Assembly (NCBI GenBank): GCA_964498335.1
Contig: CAZCGL010000001.1
Location: 223,953 to 287,952 of the forward strand
Length of the DNA stretch: 64,000 bases
DNA from: Azoamicus sp964498335
GTDB lineage: Bacteria; Pseudomonadota; Gammaproteobacteria; UBA6186; Azoamicaceae
Direction of reading: 5' to 3'
Under the pieces are notes generated by a model. That model was not told the origin of the DNA. It searched no databases and was given only the letters and a program-made list of their open reading frames with translations. The number at the start of each line of letters is the position of its first letter. Position 1 is the first letter of the stretch. Positions 8,459 to 16,476 of this stretch are shown here, piece after piece. A program made the translations under genes and the position numbers.

Positions 8459-8902
8459 ATGCGTTTAAATAGTTTTAAAATAAAATTTATAAATAAAATG
8501 CGAGTTGGTAGAGGTATAGGTTCTGGATTGGGTAAAACTTGTGGAAAAGGTCATAAAGGTAATAAAGCTAGAACTGGTTATGCTAGAAAAATAGGTTTTG
8601 AAGGTGGACAAACGCCATTGCATAAACGTTTACCAAAATTTGGGTTTAGATCTAATAAAAGTAAATTTAAATTGGATCTACCTTCGCATATCTTAAATAA
8701 TATTAATGTTGATTTTTTAAATATTAATGTTTTAAGAAAATTAAAATTAATTAATAATAATATTAGGTTTGTGAAAATAGTTTACTCATTTCCGCTTGTT
8801 AAACCTATTTTTATAAAGTGTAATTTTATTTCTGTTTCAAACAGAGTTTTATTTAATATTAATAATTTAGGTGGAAAAATAAGTGGAGGTGGTGGGATTT
8901 GA
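8459..8902 (+). CDS. rplO: 50S ribosomal protein L15 (uL15), 3' end overlapping tmRNA
   Basis: L15 is a late-binding large-subunit protein. The 147 residues have the glycine-rich N-terminus VGRGIGSGLGKTCGKGHKG and the block GFEGGQTPLHKRLPKFGF. The normal end is around NNLGGKI. The final residues SGGGGI and the TGA stop are read from DNA that is, on the other strand, the T-arm and acceptor stem of tmRNA. secY, the usual next gene, is missing here and lies at 20303. Confidence 0.95.
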   Translation: MRLNSFKIKFINKMRVGRGIGSGLGKTCGKGHKGNKARTGYARKIGFEGGQTPLHKRLPKFGFRSNKSKFKLDLPSHILNNINVDFLNINVLRKLKLINNNIRFVKIVYSFPLVKPIFIKCNFISVSNRVLFNINNLGGKISGGGGI

Positions 8903-9213
8903 ACCCACGTCTGTAGCATTTTTTATTTAAAAATTATAACATGTTTTTTTTTGCAATGATTTAAATAATTATTTTAGCTTTAATTATTGTTATGTTTTTT
9001 TAGCATTTTTTTAAATTAAAATGCTTATCTTATTAAATATTTTATTTAACATTTAAGATATTTTAAATAAAATTGCTTATCAGCTTTAAGCTGCTAAAGC
9101 GTAGTTATAATTTTCTTTGGCGTTTATATTACCTTAATAATTTTTTACGAAAATTATTAAAAAAAACGACATGTTTTTAAATAATTAATACTACATCGAT
9201 ACCATTCACCCCC
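8883..9213 (-). ncRNA. ssrA: tmRNA (SsrA), trans-translation RNA
   Basis: Read on the minus strand, the 5' end GGGGGTG pairs with CACCTCC at the 3' end to form the acceptor stem. A T-arm GTGGG-TTCAAAT-CCCAC precedes the 3' strand, the discriminator is A, and no CCA is encoded. The tag reading frame (about 9124 down to 9086) codes N-A-K-E-N-Y-N-Y-A-L-A-A followed by TAA. The resume codon just before it is uncertain (ATA at 9127-9125 by alignment). The RNA rescues ribosomes on mRNAs without stop codons and tags products for ClpXP, encoded at 42094-43935. It replaces sspB, the usual neighbour downstream of sspA. The pseudoknot regions are very AT-rich. Confidence 0.93.
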
Positions 9214-9227
9214 GTGATAAATAATTA

Positions 9228-9845
9228 TTATATTTTTTTATTTAATACTTTTTGAAAAGAATTTCTTGCAAATATTTTCTTACTATAGTCATATATTATT
9301 TTTTCTTTTTCTAAAAAATTTTTATCTATTTCTTGTAAATACCATAATAAAGTAGATATCCAACAATCTATAAGAGAAAAATTTTCGCTTAGAAAGTAAG
9401 GCATTTCTTTAAATAGTAATTTAGCGCTTTCTATTTGAATTAAAAGGTTTTTTTTGTATTCATCTAGATTTTCAGATAAGTTATTTTTTAAGTTTAATAT
9501 ATAATTTAATGTTTTAAACCAATCTTTATTTATTCTATATATTAGTAACCTAGTTTTTCCTTTTAAAATTGGATTAATTGGCATTAATGGTGGATGAGGA
9601 AACCTTTCGTCTATGTATTCAGTTATTATTTCAGCTTTATATAAAACTAAATCTCTGTCTACGAATGTTGGTGTGTAACAATATGGATTTAATTTTTTTA
9701 ATATTCCTATGTTATCTTGGATTAATTGTTCTTCAAATTCTAAACATTTTTCAGCTAAAGCTATTTTTACAACATGAGAATATGGGTCATTAAATCCATT
9801 TGTGTATAAAGTCATTACAGAATGTTTTATATTAGATATATACAT
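9228..9845 (-). CDS. sspA: Stringent starvation protein A, GST-like RNA polymerase-associated protein
   Basis: SspA binds RNA polymerase and in E. coli supports stationary-phase and acid-stress transcription. The 205 residues show an N-terminal thioredoxin-like half (residues 1-85) and an alpha-helical GST C-terminal half. The SspA hallmark DERFPHPPLMP is at 79-89. I chose ATG 9845, which overlaps the petC stop (TAATG); an upstream GTG-type start at 9863 lies inside petC. It closes the petABC-sspA cluster typical of gammaproteobacteria. sspB is absent downstream. Confidence 0.93.
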   Translation of the reverse strand: MYISNIKHSVMTLYTNGFNDPYSHVVKIALAEKCLEFEEQLIQDNIGILKKLNPYCYTPTFVDRDLVLYKAEIITEYIDERFPHPPLMPINPILKGKTRLLIYRINKDWFKTLNYILNLKNNLSENLDEYKKNLLIQIESAKLLFKEMPYFLSENFSLIDCWISTLLWYLQEIDKNFLEKEKIIYDYSKKIFARNSFQKVLNKKI

Positions 9846-10603
9846 TATTTTATATCTGACCAAAACTCTTTTTTTAGCATATAAAGTATTATAGATAATA
9901 GTAATAAAAATATTAAAACTAAAATACCTATATTTTTTCTTTCTGTTTGTATTGGTTCGCCAACATAAGATAAAAAATTTACTAAATCTGTTATCATGGC
10001 GTTGTATTCATCTGCAGATAATTCACCATTTTCTATCAGTTCTAACATACTTTCTATTGAATTATCTTTATGATCATGTTTCAATATTTGAAGTCCTTGA
10101 TATTTTAACAAAATATGTGGCATACCAACATCTGGAAATAATAAGTTATTTACACCAAATGGTCTTGTCTGATCTTTATAAAAACTTTGCATATATGTGA
10201 ATAACCAATCAGAACCTCTATATCTTGATATTAAAGATAAATCTGGTGGTATTTTTCCAAACCATTTTACAGCATTATTCTTATACATAGGACTTAGTAT
10301 ATTACTGTTTTCATTAATTCCATTTACAGAATGAAAAAATTTTTCTTTTATTAATTGATCTAAGTTTTTATCTGTTTGTTCTGTTAGTTTTAATCCTATA
10401 GCTAAATCAGAATAACGCATATATTTTAATCCGTGGCATCCTTGGCATTGATCAAAAAATATTTTTGCACCTCTTTGTAGAGATTGGTAGTTTTCTAAAT
10501 TTATTGTTGTTTTATTTAATTTTATGTTACTACTTGCATTTAAATTTGATATACAAAATATTAATACAAGTAGATAATATAGATAATTTTTTATTGTTAA
10601 CAT
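9845..10603 (-). CDS. petC: Cytochrome c1 of the bc1 complex
   Basis: Cytochrome c1 takes electrons from the Rieske centre and passes them to a soluble cytochrome c. The 252-residue product has a signal peptide (residues 1-23), the haem c attachment motif CQGCH at 53-57, a likely axial methionine in GMPH at 160-163, and one C-terminal membrane anchor at about 226-246. The family core RGAKIFFDQCQGCH is intact. It overlaps sspA by one base and follows petB by three bases. Confidence 0.95.
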   Translation of the reverse strand: MLTIKNYLYYLLVLIFCISNLNASSNIKLNKTTINLENYQSLQRGAKIFFDQCQGCHGLKYMRYSDLAIGLKLTEQTDKNLDQLIKEKFFHSVNGINENSNILSPMYKNNAVKWFGKIPPDLSLISRYRGSDWLFTYMQSFYKDQTRPFGVNNLLFPDVGMPHILLKYQGLQILKHDHKDNSIESMLELIENGELSADEYNAMITDLVNFLSYVGEPIQTERKNIGILVLIFLLLLSIILYMLKKEFWSDIK

Positions 10604-10606
10604 TTT

Positions 10607-11827
10607 TTATTTTACCCTATTAGGAACTGTTTTACATTTTTCTATTGATGAATATACAGGCATTAATATAAAAAAAGCAAAATATATAAAAGAACATATT
10701 TGTGCTAGTAATGTTTTTGTAGCACTTGGTGGTTCCATACCTAAATAACCTAGTATAAAAAAACTTATTATAAATACTAGTAAGGCTATTTTTGATAAAA
10801 TACCTTTATACCTCATAGACTTTACAGGACTTCTATCTAACCACGGTAATATAAATAGTATGGCTATTGATGCTCCCATTGCAACTATTCCTGCCAATTT
10901 ATTAGGAATAGCTCTTAATATAGCATAATATGGTGTCATATACCATACAGGAGCAATGTGCTCGGGTGTTGCCAATTGATCTGCTGGTGTAAAATTAGGG
11001 CCTTCTAAAAATAATCCAAAAAAATCCGGTTTAAAAAATACTACAGAAAAAAATATAGTTAAAAAAATAGAAACGCCAAATAAGTCTTTTACAGTATAAT
11101 AAGGGTGCATTGGTATTCCATCTAATGGTACTCCTTGTTCATTTTTATATTCTTTTATTTCTATTCCATCTGGATTAGATGATCCTACTTCATGTAGTGC
11201 TATTAAATGAGTTATTATTAATACAATAAAAACTATTGGCATGGCTGATACGTGTATTGAAAAAAATCTATTTAGTGTTACACCGCTTACAGCATAATCC
11301 CCTCTAATCCATTCTACTAATGGTCCACCAATTACAGGTATGGCGCCAAATAAAGATGTTATGACTTGAGCACCCCAAAATGACATATTTCCCCAAGGCA
11401 ATAAATAACCAAAGAAACATTCAGCCATTAAACATAAAAATAATGCTACACCTATAATCCATAGAAGTTCTCTTGGTTTTTTATATGATCCATATAGTAA
11501 GCCGCGAAATACGTGAAAATATAGCACTATAAAGAAGAATGATGCTCCTGTAGAATGTATATATCTTATTAACCAACCATATTTTATATCACGCATGATA
11601 TATTCAACAGAGTCAAACGCTTCTAAGCTGGATGGGTTATAAAACATTGCAAGCCATATTCCACTTAGTATTTGTATTCCAAACACTAATAAAGCTAAAG
11701 ATCCAAAATAGTACCAGAAATTAAAATTTTTTGGTGCATAATATTGCGACATATGCTCTTTCCATAATTTTTCTAATGGAAAGCGTTTGTTTATCCAATT
11801 TTCTAAATTTTTAATTGTTGAATACAT
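10607..11827 (-). CDS. petB: Cytochrome b of the bc1 complex
   Basis: Cytochrome b carries the two b haems and the quinol oxidation and reduction sites in the inner membrane. The 406 residues are full length. The four haem ligands are visible as H91, H105, H192 and H207. The quinol-site motif is PVWY at 293-296 instead of PEWY; I recall PVWY as the form used by many beta- and gammaproteobacteria. Hydrophobic segments fit the usual eight helices. It lies between petA and petC on one transcript. Confidence 0.96.
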   Translation of the reverse strand: MYSTIKNLENWINKRFPLEKLWKEHMSQYYAPKNFNFWYYFGSLALLVFGIQILSGIWLAMFYNPSSLEAFDSVEYIMRDIKYGWLIRYIHSTGASFFFIVLYFHVFRGLLYGSYKKPRELLWIIGVALFLCLMAECFFGYLLPWGNMSFWGAQVITSLFGAIPVIGGPLVEWIRGDYAVSGVTLNRFFSIHVSAMPIVFIVLIITHLIALHEVGSSNPDGIEIKEYKNEQGVPLDGIPMHPYYTVKDLFGVSIFLTIFFSVVFFKPDFFGLFLEGPNFTPADQLATPEHIAPVWYMTPYYAILRAIPNKLAGIVAMGASIAILFILPWLDRSPVKSMRYKGILSKIALLVFIISFFILGYLGMEPPSATKTLLAQICSFIYFAFFILMPVYSSIEKCKTVPNRVK

Positions 11828-11840
11828 ATATTCTCCAAAA

Positions 11841-12401
11841 TTATTCTTCGCCTATTCTCAAGATATTTCCATTGTATTTATGTGGAGGTATAACTAAATT
11901 GCATGGAGCTGGAACTCCCTTGAAAACTCTGCCAGCTAAATCAAATCTTGATCCATGACATGGGCAAAAAAATCCACCGACCCATGATTGATCTACTTCG
12001 CCTGCTTTAGGTTTATATAATGGTACACAACCTAAATGAGTACATATGCCTATAACAACCAAAATATCTGGTTTTATAGATCTTGTTATATTTTTTGCGT
12101 AGAGAGGTTGTTGTGGCTCATTTGATTCTGGATCTCTTAGTTTTTCTGATAATGTTTTTAGCATTTCTATTGAAGAATTACTTCTTTTAATAACAAAGAT
12201 TGGTTGACCTCTCCAATCTAGTGTTATTCTTTGTCCTTCTTCTATTTTTGTAAAATCTATATCTACCGGAGCTCCCATAGCTTTTGCTTTTGCACTAGGT
12301 AGCCAAGAAGTTATAAAAGGTACTGCAGCAAAACCTAACCCAATTCCACCTAATAAAGAAGCTCCTATTATATATTGTCTTCTTTTTGAATTTATATTCA
12401 T
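11841..12401 (-). CDS. petA: Rieske iron-sulfur protein of the bc1 complex
   Basis: This subunit carries the 2Fe-2S cluster that accepts electrons from ubiquinol. Cluster motifs CTHLGC (120-125) and CPCHGS (146-151) are intact. The N-terminus has a twin-arginine signal-anchor, KRRQYIIG followed by a hydrophobic stretch, so insertion needs the Tat system; tatC is at 17861-18541. The 186-residue length is usual. It is first in the pet cluster, behind rpsI. Confidence 0.96.
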   Translation of the reverse strand: MNINSKRRQYIIGASLLGGIGLGFAAVPFITSWLPSAKAKAMGAPVDIDFTKIEEGQRITLDWRGQPIFVIKRSNSSIEMLKTLSEKLRDPESNEPQQPLYAKNITRSIKPDILVVIGICTHLGCVPLYKPKAGEVDQSWVGGFFCPCHGSRFDLAGRVFKGVPAPCNLVIPPHKYNGNILRIGEE

Positions 12402-12427
12402 TTAATTATCCTTTTTAGAAAAAAAAA

Positions 12428-12829
12428 TTATCTCTTAGAATATTGTTCTTTTTTACGAGCTTTTCTTCTGCCAACTTTTTTACGTTCAACTTTTCTTGAA
12501 TCTCTAGTTAAAAAACCTAGTTTTTTTAGTTTTTTTCTAAAAGAATTTTCTTCATTTATGTTTTTTTCGTCTAAAATTACTAAAGCTTTACTCAATCCAT
12601 GACGTATTGCTTCGCTTTGTCCCGTAAGCCCGCCGCCTTTTACAGTTATTTTTAAATCTATTTTATTATTTATGTTTAATAACATTAATGTTTTTTTTAT
12701 TATTGTTATAAACTTCGTATTATTATTATCTGCGTTATTATTTATAATTATTTCGCCTGCGCCTTCTTTCAAAAAAACTCGCGCTATGCTTGTTTTTCTT
12801 TTTCCTGTGCTATATATGTAATTATTCAT
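12428..12829 (-). CDS. rpsI: 30S ribosomal protein S9 (uS9)
   Basis: S9 reaches with its C-terminal tail to the P-site tRNA anticodon. The 133 residues start MNNYIYSTGKRKTSIARVFL and end with the family tail DSRKVERKKVGRRKARKKEQYSKR, whose terminal KR is conserved. It follows rplM by ten bases, the normal rplM-rpsI pair. Confidence 0.96.
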   Translation of the reverse strand: MNNYIYSTGKRKTSIARVFLKEGAGEIIINNNADNNNTKFITIIKKTLMLLNINNKIDLKITVKGGGLTGQSEAIRHGLSKALVILDEKNINEENSFRKKLKKLGFLTRDSRKVERKKVGRRKARKKEQYSKR

Positions 12830-12839
12830 TTTTTTTCTC

Positions 12840-13250
12840 TTATATTTCTATTTTTTCTGGTTTTTGAGCTAAATGATCATGGTACGATGTAGAATAGATT
12901 CTTAATCTTTTAAGCATTATTTTTTGTAATTTATTTTTTGGTAACATTCCTTTTACAGCGTTTTTTATTACAAAATTAACATTTTTTTCCATTAAATTTT
13001 TAAGTGTTATTTTTTTTAAACCACCTGGATATCCAGAATGGCTATAGTATACTTTATTATTTAGTTTTTTACCAGTAAAAAACAAATTTTTTGCGTTTAT
13101 TACTATTATATTATAACCTGAAACTATATTTTTTTTATACGTTATTGTATTTTTTCCCATTAATAACGTTGCTATTTTAGATGCTAATCTACCTAATATT
13201 TTATTTTCAGCATCTATTATAATCCATTTTTCATTAATTTTTTTATTCAT
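12840..13250 (-). CDS. rplM: 50S ribosomal protein L13 (uL13)
   Basis: L13 is an early assembly protein of the large subunit. The 136 residues include WIIIDAENKILGRLASKIATLLMGK at the N-terminus and HSGYPGGLKKITL and VKGMLPKNKLQK in the centre, all diagnostic. It begins the minus-strand run rplM-rpsI-petABC-sspA-ssrA. Its promoter must lie in the AT-rich gap with infA, but no hexamers stand out on that strand. Confidence 0.96.
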   Translation of the reverse strand: MNKKINEKWIIIDAENKILGRLASKIATLLMGKNTITYKKNIVSGYNIIVINAKNLFFTGKKLNNKVYYSHSGYPGGLKKITLKNLMEKNVNFVIKNAVKGMLPKNKLQKIMLKRLRIYSTSYHDHLAQKPEKIEI

Positions 13251-13320
13251 AAATAATTTTAAATATTTTTTTATAATTTTAATTAATTAAAAAAAAAAAT
13301 CAAATATTATTTTTTTTTAA

Positions 13321-13347
13321 TTGAATTATTTTTATTTTTTTGATAAT
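13321..13347 (+). promoter_or_regulatory. Possible sigma-70 promoter for infA
   Basis: In the 130-base divergent gap between rplM and infA, TTGAAT (13321-13326) and GATAAT (13342-13347) are 15 bases apart. The spacing is short and the background is nearly pure A and T, so this is only a candidate. The rest of the gap is homopolymeric A/T with no other visible structure. Confidence 0.3.
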
Positions 13348-13380
13348 TTTAGATTAGTTTTTATTTTTTATTGGTGTTAA

Positions 13381-13602
13381 ATGAAGAAAGAAGCTGTAAT
13401 GGAATTTAAAGGAGTTGTAATAGAAAGTTTACCTAATGCAACATTTAAAGTAAAATTAGAAAATGATCATATTATTAACGCTCATATTTCTGGTAGAATG
13501 AGAAAAAACTATATTAGAATATTAACAGGAGATGTTGTTGTAGTAGAAATTTCACCGTATGATTTATCTAAAGGGAGAATTATATATAGAATTAATGATT
13601 AA
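13381..13602 (+). CDS. infA: Translation initiation factor IF-1
   Basis: IF-1 occupies the A site during initiation and assists IF-2 and IF-3. The 73 residues match family length. The signature ISGRMRKNYIRILTGDVVVVEISPYDLSKGRI covers most of the OB fold (given here as one block known to be near invariant, residues 36-67). ATG 13381 aligns with the E. coli start; an internal ATG at 13399 would remove the first strand. It is an isolated plus-strand gene between rplM and a tRNA pair. Confidence 0.96.
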   Translation: MKKEAVMEFKGVVIESLPNATFKVKLENDHIINAHISGRMRKNYIRILTGDVVVVEISPYDLSKGRIIYRIND

Positions 13603-13606
13603 TTTT

Positions 13607-13681
13607 CGCGCTCGGAAGGATTTGAACCTCCTACCTTCTGGTTCGTAGCCAGATGCTCTATTCCAATTGAGCTACGAGCGC
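13607..13681 (-). tRNA. tRNA-Arg(ACG)
   Basis: The acceptor GCGCTCG/CGAGCGC, the anticodon stem-loop TCTGG-CTACGAA-CCAGA and the T-arm GGAGG-TTCAAAT-CCTTC are all present. The discriminator is G and CCA is not encoded. A34 of this anticodon is the substrate of TadA, encoded at 24557-24949; the resulting inosine would read CGU, CGC and CGA. Confidence 0.97.
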
Positions 13682-13684
13682 TTT

Positions 13685-13776
13685 CGGAGTGAGTGGGATT
13701 TGAACCCACGATAGTTTCTTATAAAAACTATACTCCCTTAGCAGGGGAGCGCCTTAAGCCACTCGGCCATCACTCC
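13685..13776 (-). tRNA. tRNA-Ser(GCT)
   Basis: The acceptor is GGAGTGA/TCACTCC, the anticodon loop CTGCTAA, and there is a long variable arm (ATAGTTT.../AAACTAT) as expected for serine. The discriminator is G and CCA is not encoded. The first seven bases are also the last coding bases and TGA stop of ftsY on the same strand. Confidence 0.97.
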
Positions 13777-14636
13777 ATATTTAATAAATTTTTAACATAA
13801 AAATCAGATTTAAATTCTTTTATGTTATCAATATTTTCACCATCACAGATATACATTATTGGTATATTTTTATTAGCTAGAGATAATATAGCTCCGCCTT
13901 TTGCTGTACTATCAATTTTAGTTAAAATTAATCCAGAAATTTTAATATATTCATTAAATTTTTCTAATTGTCTAATTGAGTTTTGACCTATATTTAAATC
14001 TAATACTAACAAAACTTCATTAGGCCCATTTTTATTTATCTTTTTAATAACATTATTTATTTTTTTTAAATCATTCATCAATAAATCATTATTATGTAGT
14101 CTTCCTGATGTATCAGCTATTAGTATATCTATATTTTTATTTTTTGCAATATTTAATGCATCAAAAATAACAGAAGCGCTGTCTGCGTTTGTATGTTGTT
14201 TTATTATATCAATATTATTTCTTTTACATAATATATCTAATTGTTCTATTGCTGCGGCTCTGTACGTGTCTCCGGCTGCTACGACTACTTTTTTATTTTT
14301 ATTTTTTAATAATTTTGCTAATTTTACTACAGTAGTTGTTTTTCCAACACCATTTACGCCGACTATTAATATTATAAATGGTTTGTTTTCTGTTATAATT
14401 AATTCTTTTTCAGAATTTTTAAAAATATTTTTTATTATGTTGTATAATTCTATTTTAATTTTGGATTCGTCTGTGTTTATCTTTGCTATATTTTTTTGTA
14501 TTTTTTCTACTAAATTGCTTTCTACATCGGCTTCTAGTAAAATTTTTGATATTGAATCCGAATAATTTGTTTTGTTTTTTTTAAAAATATTATCTATTTT
14601 TTCTTTAATTTTTGTTAGAAAGTTTGTGTATAGCAT
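13770..14636 (-). CDS. ftsY: Signal recognition particle receptor FtsY
   Basis: FtsY is the membrane-associated GTPase that receives SRP-ribosome complexes. At 288 residues it keeps only the NG domains: N-domain helices (1-80), P-loop GVNGVGKTT (93-101), DTSGRLHN, and TKIDSTAKGGA. The acidic A domain of the E. coli protein is absent, as is common outside enterobacteria. The motif usually written DATTGQN reads DLNIGQN. The stop TGA lies inside tRNA-Ser(GCT). rsmD is divergent, as in E. coli. Confidence 0.94.
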   Translation of the reverse strand: MLYTNFLTKIKEKIDNIFKKNKTNYSDSISKILLEADVESNLVEKIQKNIAKINTDESKIKIELYNIIKNIFKNSEKELIITENKPFIILIVGVNGVGKTTTVVKLAKLLKNKNKKVVVAAGDTYRAAAIEQLDILCKRNNIDIIKQHTNADSASVIFDALNIAKNKNIDILIADTSGRLHNNDLLMNDLKKINNVIKKINKNGPNEVLLVLDLNIGQNSIRQLEKFNEYIKISGLILTKIDSTAKGGAILSLANKNIPIMYICDGENIDNIKEFKSDFYVKNLLNME

Positions 14637-14702
14637 TTTTATAACTCTTGTGTATATATATGTTTATTATTATATTATTTTTTAAAATTATTTTTAAATT
14701 TA

Positions 14703-15248
14703 ATGAGCGTTAATTTTATTTTTTTTAATAAAAAAAAATTATTTTTTAATAAAAGTGTAAAGCCTACTAAAAATATTGTAAGAAAACAGTTTTTGTCATG
14801 GATTATCTTGTTTATAAATAAATTATACGTTATTGATTTTTTTTGTGGGTCATGTGTTTTTGGTTTTGAATTTTATCATTATAAAACTAAAAAAATTTTA
14901 AATTTTGATATAAATTGTAGCAATATTCACAATATTTTATCTAGTCTTATTGATTTTAACATTTTAATTAGCGATAAGTTCTTATTATATGAAACAAATT
15001 CTTTTGATTGGATTAATAATATCAATTTATTTAATTTTTCATTAATAATTTTTGATCCGCCATATTTGTTCTATAATATTATTAAATTTTTAATAGAAAT
15101 TAGTAGAATAAAATTTTTAAGAACTTGTTTATTTTTATTTTTTGAAACAAATTGTTATTTTAATTTAAAGTATTTGTCATATGATTTTTTTGTTATTAAA
15201 AAGAACGTTATGGGTAATGTTCATTTTTTTTTGTTAAAAAAAATTTGA
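14703..15248 (+). CDS. rsmD: 16S rRNA (guanine966-N2)-methyltransferase RsmD
   Basis: RsmD methylates G966 of 16S rRNA using S-adenosylmethionine. The 181 residues contain the family N-terminal cue KPTKNIVRKQFLSWI (18-32), an SAM-binding DFFCGS at 45-50 in place of the common DLFAGSG, and the catalytic DPPY at 118-121. Location next to ftsY supports the call. Sequence drift is heavy, especially in the C-terminal half. Confidence 0.85.
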   Translation: MSVNFIFFNKKKLFFNKSVKPTKNIVRKQFLSWIILFINKLYVIDFFCGSCVFGFEFYHYKTKKILNFDINCSNIHNILSSLIDFNILISDKFLLYETNSFDWINNINLFNFSLIIFDPPYLFYNIIKFLIEISRIKFLRTCLFLFFETNCYFNLKYLSYDFFVIKKNVMGNVHFFLLKKI

Positions 15249-15255
15249 AAAATAT

Positions 15256-16476
15256 ATGTTTGTTATTTTTTTAGTTGGTGGAGCTATAAGAGATAAGCTT
15301 ATTGGGTTTAGAGTAAAAGAGTTTGATTGGGTTGTGATTAATTCTGATATTATTAGCTTTTCTGATTTTGGTTTTAAAAGAGTTGGAAAAGATTTTCCTG
15401 TTTTTTTACATCCATTAACTAAAGAAGAATATACTTTAGCTAGAAAGGAAAAGAAAATAGGAAAAGGATGTTATGATTTTAAATGTGATTTTTCATTTTA
15501 TGTATCTTTAAATGAAGATTTATTTAGACGAGATTTAACTTTAAACACATTGGTTTTAAATGAATTTGGATTTTTAATTGATATTTTAAACAGTAAAAAA
15601 GATGTTGAAATTAAGTTATTATCGCATGTTTCTTTTGCTTTTTTTGAAGATCCATTAAGAATTTTGCGTATTTTTAGATTTTGTGTAAAATTTTTTGATT
15701 GTAATTTTAAAATGTCTAAATATACAGAATCTTACATAAGGAAAATTGTAATAGATGGTGTAATTTTTAATTTAACTTTAGAACGTATTTTAAAAGAAAC
15801 TTTTGTTTCTTTGAGTTATAAAAATGCTTTTCTATTTTTTATTTTATTATATAAATTTAACTTATTACAAATAATATTTTATGATTTATATACTTTATTT
15901 ATTTTAGTTGAAAAAAATATGTTTAATATTTATTTAAATGTAATATTACAATTAAATAATTTATTTTTTAATATTTTTTTTAATACAAATAATATTTTTA
16001 TTAGATTTTCTTTAATTTTTTATAAAATTTTGTGTAAATTTTCTATAAATGATACATACAAGAATTTATTATTTAATAAAATAAATGTTTTATTAATCAT
16101 TAATAGATATATAAAAGATTTTAATTTATCAAAAAAATATAAGTTTTTTTTGATAAATTTATATAAGTTTAAATGTGTTTTTTTAAGAATTTTTTTTTTA
16201 AGAGATTACTTTTTATTTTTATTTTTTTTAAAAATTAATTTGTTAAAAGATAAAATTAAATTTATTAATTACTTATTAATTGTTGATTTAGATTCTAAGT
16301 TTAGTAATAAAATTTATATTTTTTATATAAAATATTTATTATTAGATTTAATTCAGTTTATATGTTTTTATAAATTTTATAATAATAAAATTTTTTATTT
16401 TAGTTATTTATTTTATGAAAAAAAAATGAAGAAAAATTTTAATAAAATTATATTTTATTATAATAAATATTATTAA
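15256..16476 (+). CDS. cca: CCA-adding tRNA nucleotidyltransferase
   Basis: The enzyme builds the 3' CCA of tRNAs; none of the 16 tRNA genes in the window encodes CCA. The 406 residues start with LVGGAIRD (6-13). VGKDFPVFLHPLTKEEYTLAR follows, then RRDLTLN and EDPLRILRIFRF. The usual catalytic D-x-D reads E22-F23-D24. The C-terminal half is almost only Phe, Leu, Ile, Lys, Asn and Tyr, and the HD phosphohydrolase residues of the E. coli protein are not recognisable. It converges with cysS, overlapping by four bases. Confidence 0.92.
   Translation: MFVIFLVGGAIRDKLIGFRVKEFDWVVINSDIISFSDFGFKRVGKDFPVFLHPLTKEEYTLARKEKKIGKGCYDFKCDFSFYVSLNEDLFRRDLTLNTLVLNEFGFLIDILNSKKDVEIKLLSHVSFAFFEDPLRILRIFRFCVKFFDCNFKMSKYTESYIRKIVIDGVIFNLTLERILKETFVSLSYKNAFLFFILLYKFNLLQIIFYDLYTLFILVEKNMFNIYLNVILQLNNLFFNIFFNTNNIFIRFSLIFYKILCKFSINDTYKNLLFNKINVLLIINRYIKDFNLSKKYKFFLINLYKFKCVFLRIFFLRDYFLFLFFLKINLLKDKIKFINYLLIVDLDSKFSNKIYIFYIKYLLLDLIQFICFYKFYNNKIFYFSYLFYEKKMKKNFNKIIFYYNKYY

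Noticed and set aside
11150..11160. PVWY instead of PEWY in cytochrome b as a possible defect (motif lies near 10940-10951 on the minus strand)
   Set aside because: I recall PVWY as a regular variant in beta- and gammaproteobacterial bc1 complexes, so it supports affiliation and is not damage.
13251..13380. Possible small RNA in the rplM-infA gap
   Set aside because: The gap is nearly pure A/T with no stem-loop beyond what composition gives; only a weak promoter candidate was recorded.
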